Positions 62,460 through 64,000 of a DNA stretch of 64,000 nucleotides are shown piece by piece. The first letter of the stretch is position 1; every line of letters starts with the position of its first letter. Both the position numbers and the translations under genes were made by a program. Below the pieces are notes generated by a model, which was not told the DNA's origin, ran no database searches, and worked only from the letters and a program-made list of their open reading frames with translations. This stretch comes from Chromatiales bacterium (GTDB lineage: Bacteria; Pseudomonadota; Gammaproteobacteria; Thiohalomonadales; Thiohalomonadaceae): positions 1 to 64,000 of the forward strand of contig QKFD01000026.1 in NCBI GenBank assembly GCA_003251535.1, read 5' to 3'.

Positions 62460-62897
62460 GTGGGCATAGCGGATGTCAGCCTCTATCTCGCCATCGCTGC
62501 CCTGACTGCGGCGGTGGTGGTGCCACTGCTACTGTTGCCAAGCGTGCGACGCGAGCAGCAGGAGCGGCAGCGGTTGGCGGCTCGTTTCCGCCCCCTGGGC
62601 GATGAGCTGGCGGCCCTACACGGATCGTTCATGGCCTTGGCCGAGCGGATCGAGCGGCTGGAGCAGCGGATCGAGCAGCAGCAGCGCCGCCTGGAGCAGA
62701 CCGGGCGTTATGTCGATGAACTGCGGCTTAAACAGGAGCAGCTGGATCGCAACACCGAACCGCTCACCAGCGGCTACGTGCAGGCGTTGAAGTTGGCGGA
62801 GAAGGGGGCCTCGGCCGATGAGCTGATCGAGCTGTGTGGTCTCACCCGCGGCGAGGCCGAGCTAGTCACCATGATGCAACGCGCCCAGCGGCGCTGA
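62460..62897 (+). CDS. DUF2802-type membrane protein
   Basis: This 145-residue protein sits after cheW, where Pseudomonas flagellar/chemotaxis loci also carry a DUF2802 gene. One N-terminal membrane helix (LYLAIAALTAAVVVPLLLLP) is followed by a coiled coil (FMALAERIERLEQRIEQQQR and beyond). The C-terminal helix-turn-helix-like end is GASADELIELCGLTRGEAEL. It starts with GTG. Its role is unknown; context suggests a link to flagellum or chemotaxis. Confidence 0.82.
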   Translation: MGIADVSLYLAIAALTAAVVVPLLLLPSVRREQQERQRLAARFRPLGDELAALHGSFMALAERIERLEQRIEQQQRRLEQTGRYVDELRLKQEQLDRNTEPLTSGYVQALKLAEKGASADELIELCGLTRGEAELVTMMQRAQRR

Positions 62898-62943
62898 GGG
62901 GCGGCGCCGGCCGCGTCGGCCGCCACCGCCCCAGAGCAGGACC

Positions 62944-64000
62944 TTACACCCAGAGCATGAAGCCCAACTCGAAGCGGTGGGCCAGCAGCGGGTGGTAGGG
63001 GTACATGCGCAACTTGTAGTACTGCAAACCCGGCAGGGCCGGCGGCAGATCGAGGCGGAAGATCGCCTCACCCCGGGCGCTGGTCTCCTGGAAGGGGAGG
63101 CGGTAGCTCTGGCGCAGCTCAAACTCCCCGCTCTCTGACTCCACCCCTACCAGGCACTCCACCACCACATCATTGGCCTCCAGGCCATGGAGTTCGGCGG
63201 TGACCTCGATGGGTAGGGTCTCGCCGTAGCAGATCGCCTTGCGGATCTCATCGCTGCGGCGCAGGCTCACCCCGGACCAGTGCTCCCGCACCTTCCGTTT
63301 CCACTCTGCCAACGTCTTGGCCGGGGTGCAGTCGTTGGCGAGCATCTGGCGCCGATGGCGGGCGGCCGGACCGTAGTAGCCCTCGATGTAGTCCATCACC
63401 ATCCGCTGGGCGTTGAAGCGCGGCATGATGCTCTTCATCGAGCTTTTCGACTTCTTCACCCAGCCGTTGGAGTAGCCGTGACCGTTGCGGTTGTAGTAGA
63501 GCGGGATCACCTGGGTCTCCAACAGATCCAGCAGCTCCTGCGCCTCCTCCCGGTCACGGAAGGTGGGATCGAAACTGGGGCCATGGGGGGTGATGGCCCA
63601 GCCGTTGTCACCGTCATAACCCTCGCCCCACCAGCCGTCGGTGACCGAGAGGTTGATGGAGCCGTTGATCCCCGCCTTCTGGCCGGAGGTCCCAGAGGCC
63701 TCCTGCGGATACTCCGGGGTGTTGAGCCAGACATCGACCCCGCTGACCAGTTTGCGCGCCAGCGCGATATCGTAGTCCTCCAGCAGGATGAGGCGCCCCT
63801 CAAACTCGGGCCGGCGGGAGAAGTCGTAGATGGTGCGGATCAGCTGCTGCCCCGGCTGATCGAGGGGGTGCGCCTTGCCGGCAAAGATGAAAATCACCGG
63901 CCGCTCGGGGTCATTGAGTAGCCGCGCCAGCCGCTGCGGGTCATGAAACAGCAGGGTGGCGCGTTTGTAGGTGGCGAAGCGGCGGGCGAAGCCGATGGTG
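62944..64000 (-). CDS. glgP: alpha-glucan phosphorylase, C-terminal part (cut by window end)
   Basis: The visible 352 codons are the C-terminal part of a family GT35 alpha-glucan phosphorylase, which releases glucose 1-phosphate from glycogen or maltodextrin. The frame stays open to base 64000, so the N-terminus lies beyond the window. Visible landmarks are GFARRFATYKRATLLFHDP, IFIFAGKAHPLDQPGQQLI, and the PLP-lysine region EASGTSGQKAGINGSINL. The sequence type resembles the long archaeal/cyanobacterial-like phosphorylases. It converges with the flagellar locus after 46 bases. Confidence 0.92.
   Translation of the reverse strand, partial: TIGFARRFATYKRATLLFHDPQRLARLLNDPERPVIFIFAGKAHPLDQPGQQLIRTIYDFSRRPEFEGRLILLEDYDIALARKLVSGVDVWLNTPEYPQEASGTSGQKAGINGSINLSVTDGWWGEGYDGDNGWAITPHGPSFDPTFRDREEAQELLDLLETQVIPLYYNRNGHGYSNGWVKKSKSSMKSIMPRFNAQRMVMDYIEGYYGPAARHRRQMLANDCTPAKTLAEWKRKVREHWSGVSLRRSDEIRKAICYGETLPIEVTAELHGLEANDVVVECLVGVESESGEFELRQSYRLPFQETSARGEAIFRLDLPPALPGLQYYKLRMYPYHPLLAHRFELGFMLWV

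Overview
The window is 64 kb of dense, high-GC gammaproteobacterial chromosome with no sign of plasmid, phage or insertion-sequence DNA. Several gene orders point to a motile, polarly flagellated gammaproteobacterium, possibly from or near the Chromatiales: tRNA-Leu/tig/clpP/clpX/lon/hupB/ppiD, mltD-gloB-yafS-rnhA-dnaQ, and fliLMNOPQR-flhBAFG-fliA-cheYZAB-motCD-parC-parP-cheW. The species cannot be fixed from the sequence alone.

Region 1 (1-12.2 kb) is accessory metabolism and metal uptake. It holds an aminotransferase, a TonB-dependent copper receptor with an intact copper site, an exported methyltransferase-like protein, an HbpS/GlcG-like exported protein, a cysteine-containing protein of unknown function, a thioredoxin-like protein, GabD, an ExbB-ExbD-TonB energising system whose TonB has a 12-unit Pro-Lys repeat, a periplasmic PCu(A)C copper chaperone, and a sensorless sigma-54 activator. 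Receptor, energiser and chaperone together suggest a copper-acquisition route from outer membrane to periplasm. Region 2 (12.4-21.4 kb) is the protein-quality-control block: tRNA-Lys, tRNA-Leu, trigger factor, ClpP, ClpX, Lon behind a near-perfect sigma-32 promoter, HU-beta behind a strong promoter and a leader terminator, tRNA-Val, tRNA-Asp and PpiD. Region 3 (21.4-31.8 kb) has a dicarboxylate/amino-acid symporter, FabI, a Yej-type peptide ABC importer, MltD and GloB.

Region 4 (31.9-42.7 kb) has the YafS-type protein, RNase HI, DnaQ, a CheV-CheW pair, the NhaD antiporter, an RsuA-type pseudouridine synthase, small conserved proteins, an M28 peptidase, a GNAT enzyme, an unusual c-type cytochrome, an M48 protease and oligoribonuclease. 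Region 5 (42.9-62.9 kb) is one long co-directional flagellar/chemotaxis locus. It runs from fliL to a DUF2802 protein, with sigma-54-type promoters visible before fliL and before flhA. FlhF/FlhG would set flagellar number and place, FliA switches on late genes, CheA/Y/Z/B/W form the signalling core, MotC/MotD are a stator, and ParC/ParP would hold the chemosensory array at the pole. The window ends inside an alpha-glucan phosphorylase gene on the opposite strand.

The most unusual point is CheA: its P1-P3 linker has no recognisable P2 domain and instead carries three near-identical 25-residue acidic/amphipathic repeats plus a divergent fourth. They lie where the Vibrio CheA localisation domain that binds ParP has been described, and ParC/ParP are encoded just downstream. 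Other points worth checking are the hupB leader (promoter inside an inverted repeat, then a terminator before the gene), the NPSH variant of the FlhB self-cleavage motif, the methyltransferase-like protein with a signal peptide, and a cytochrome c with no candidate distal methionine.
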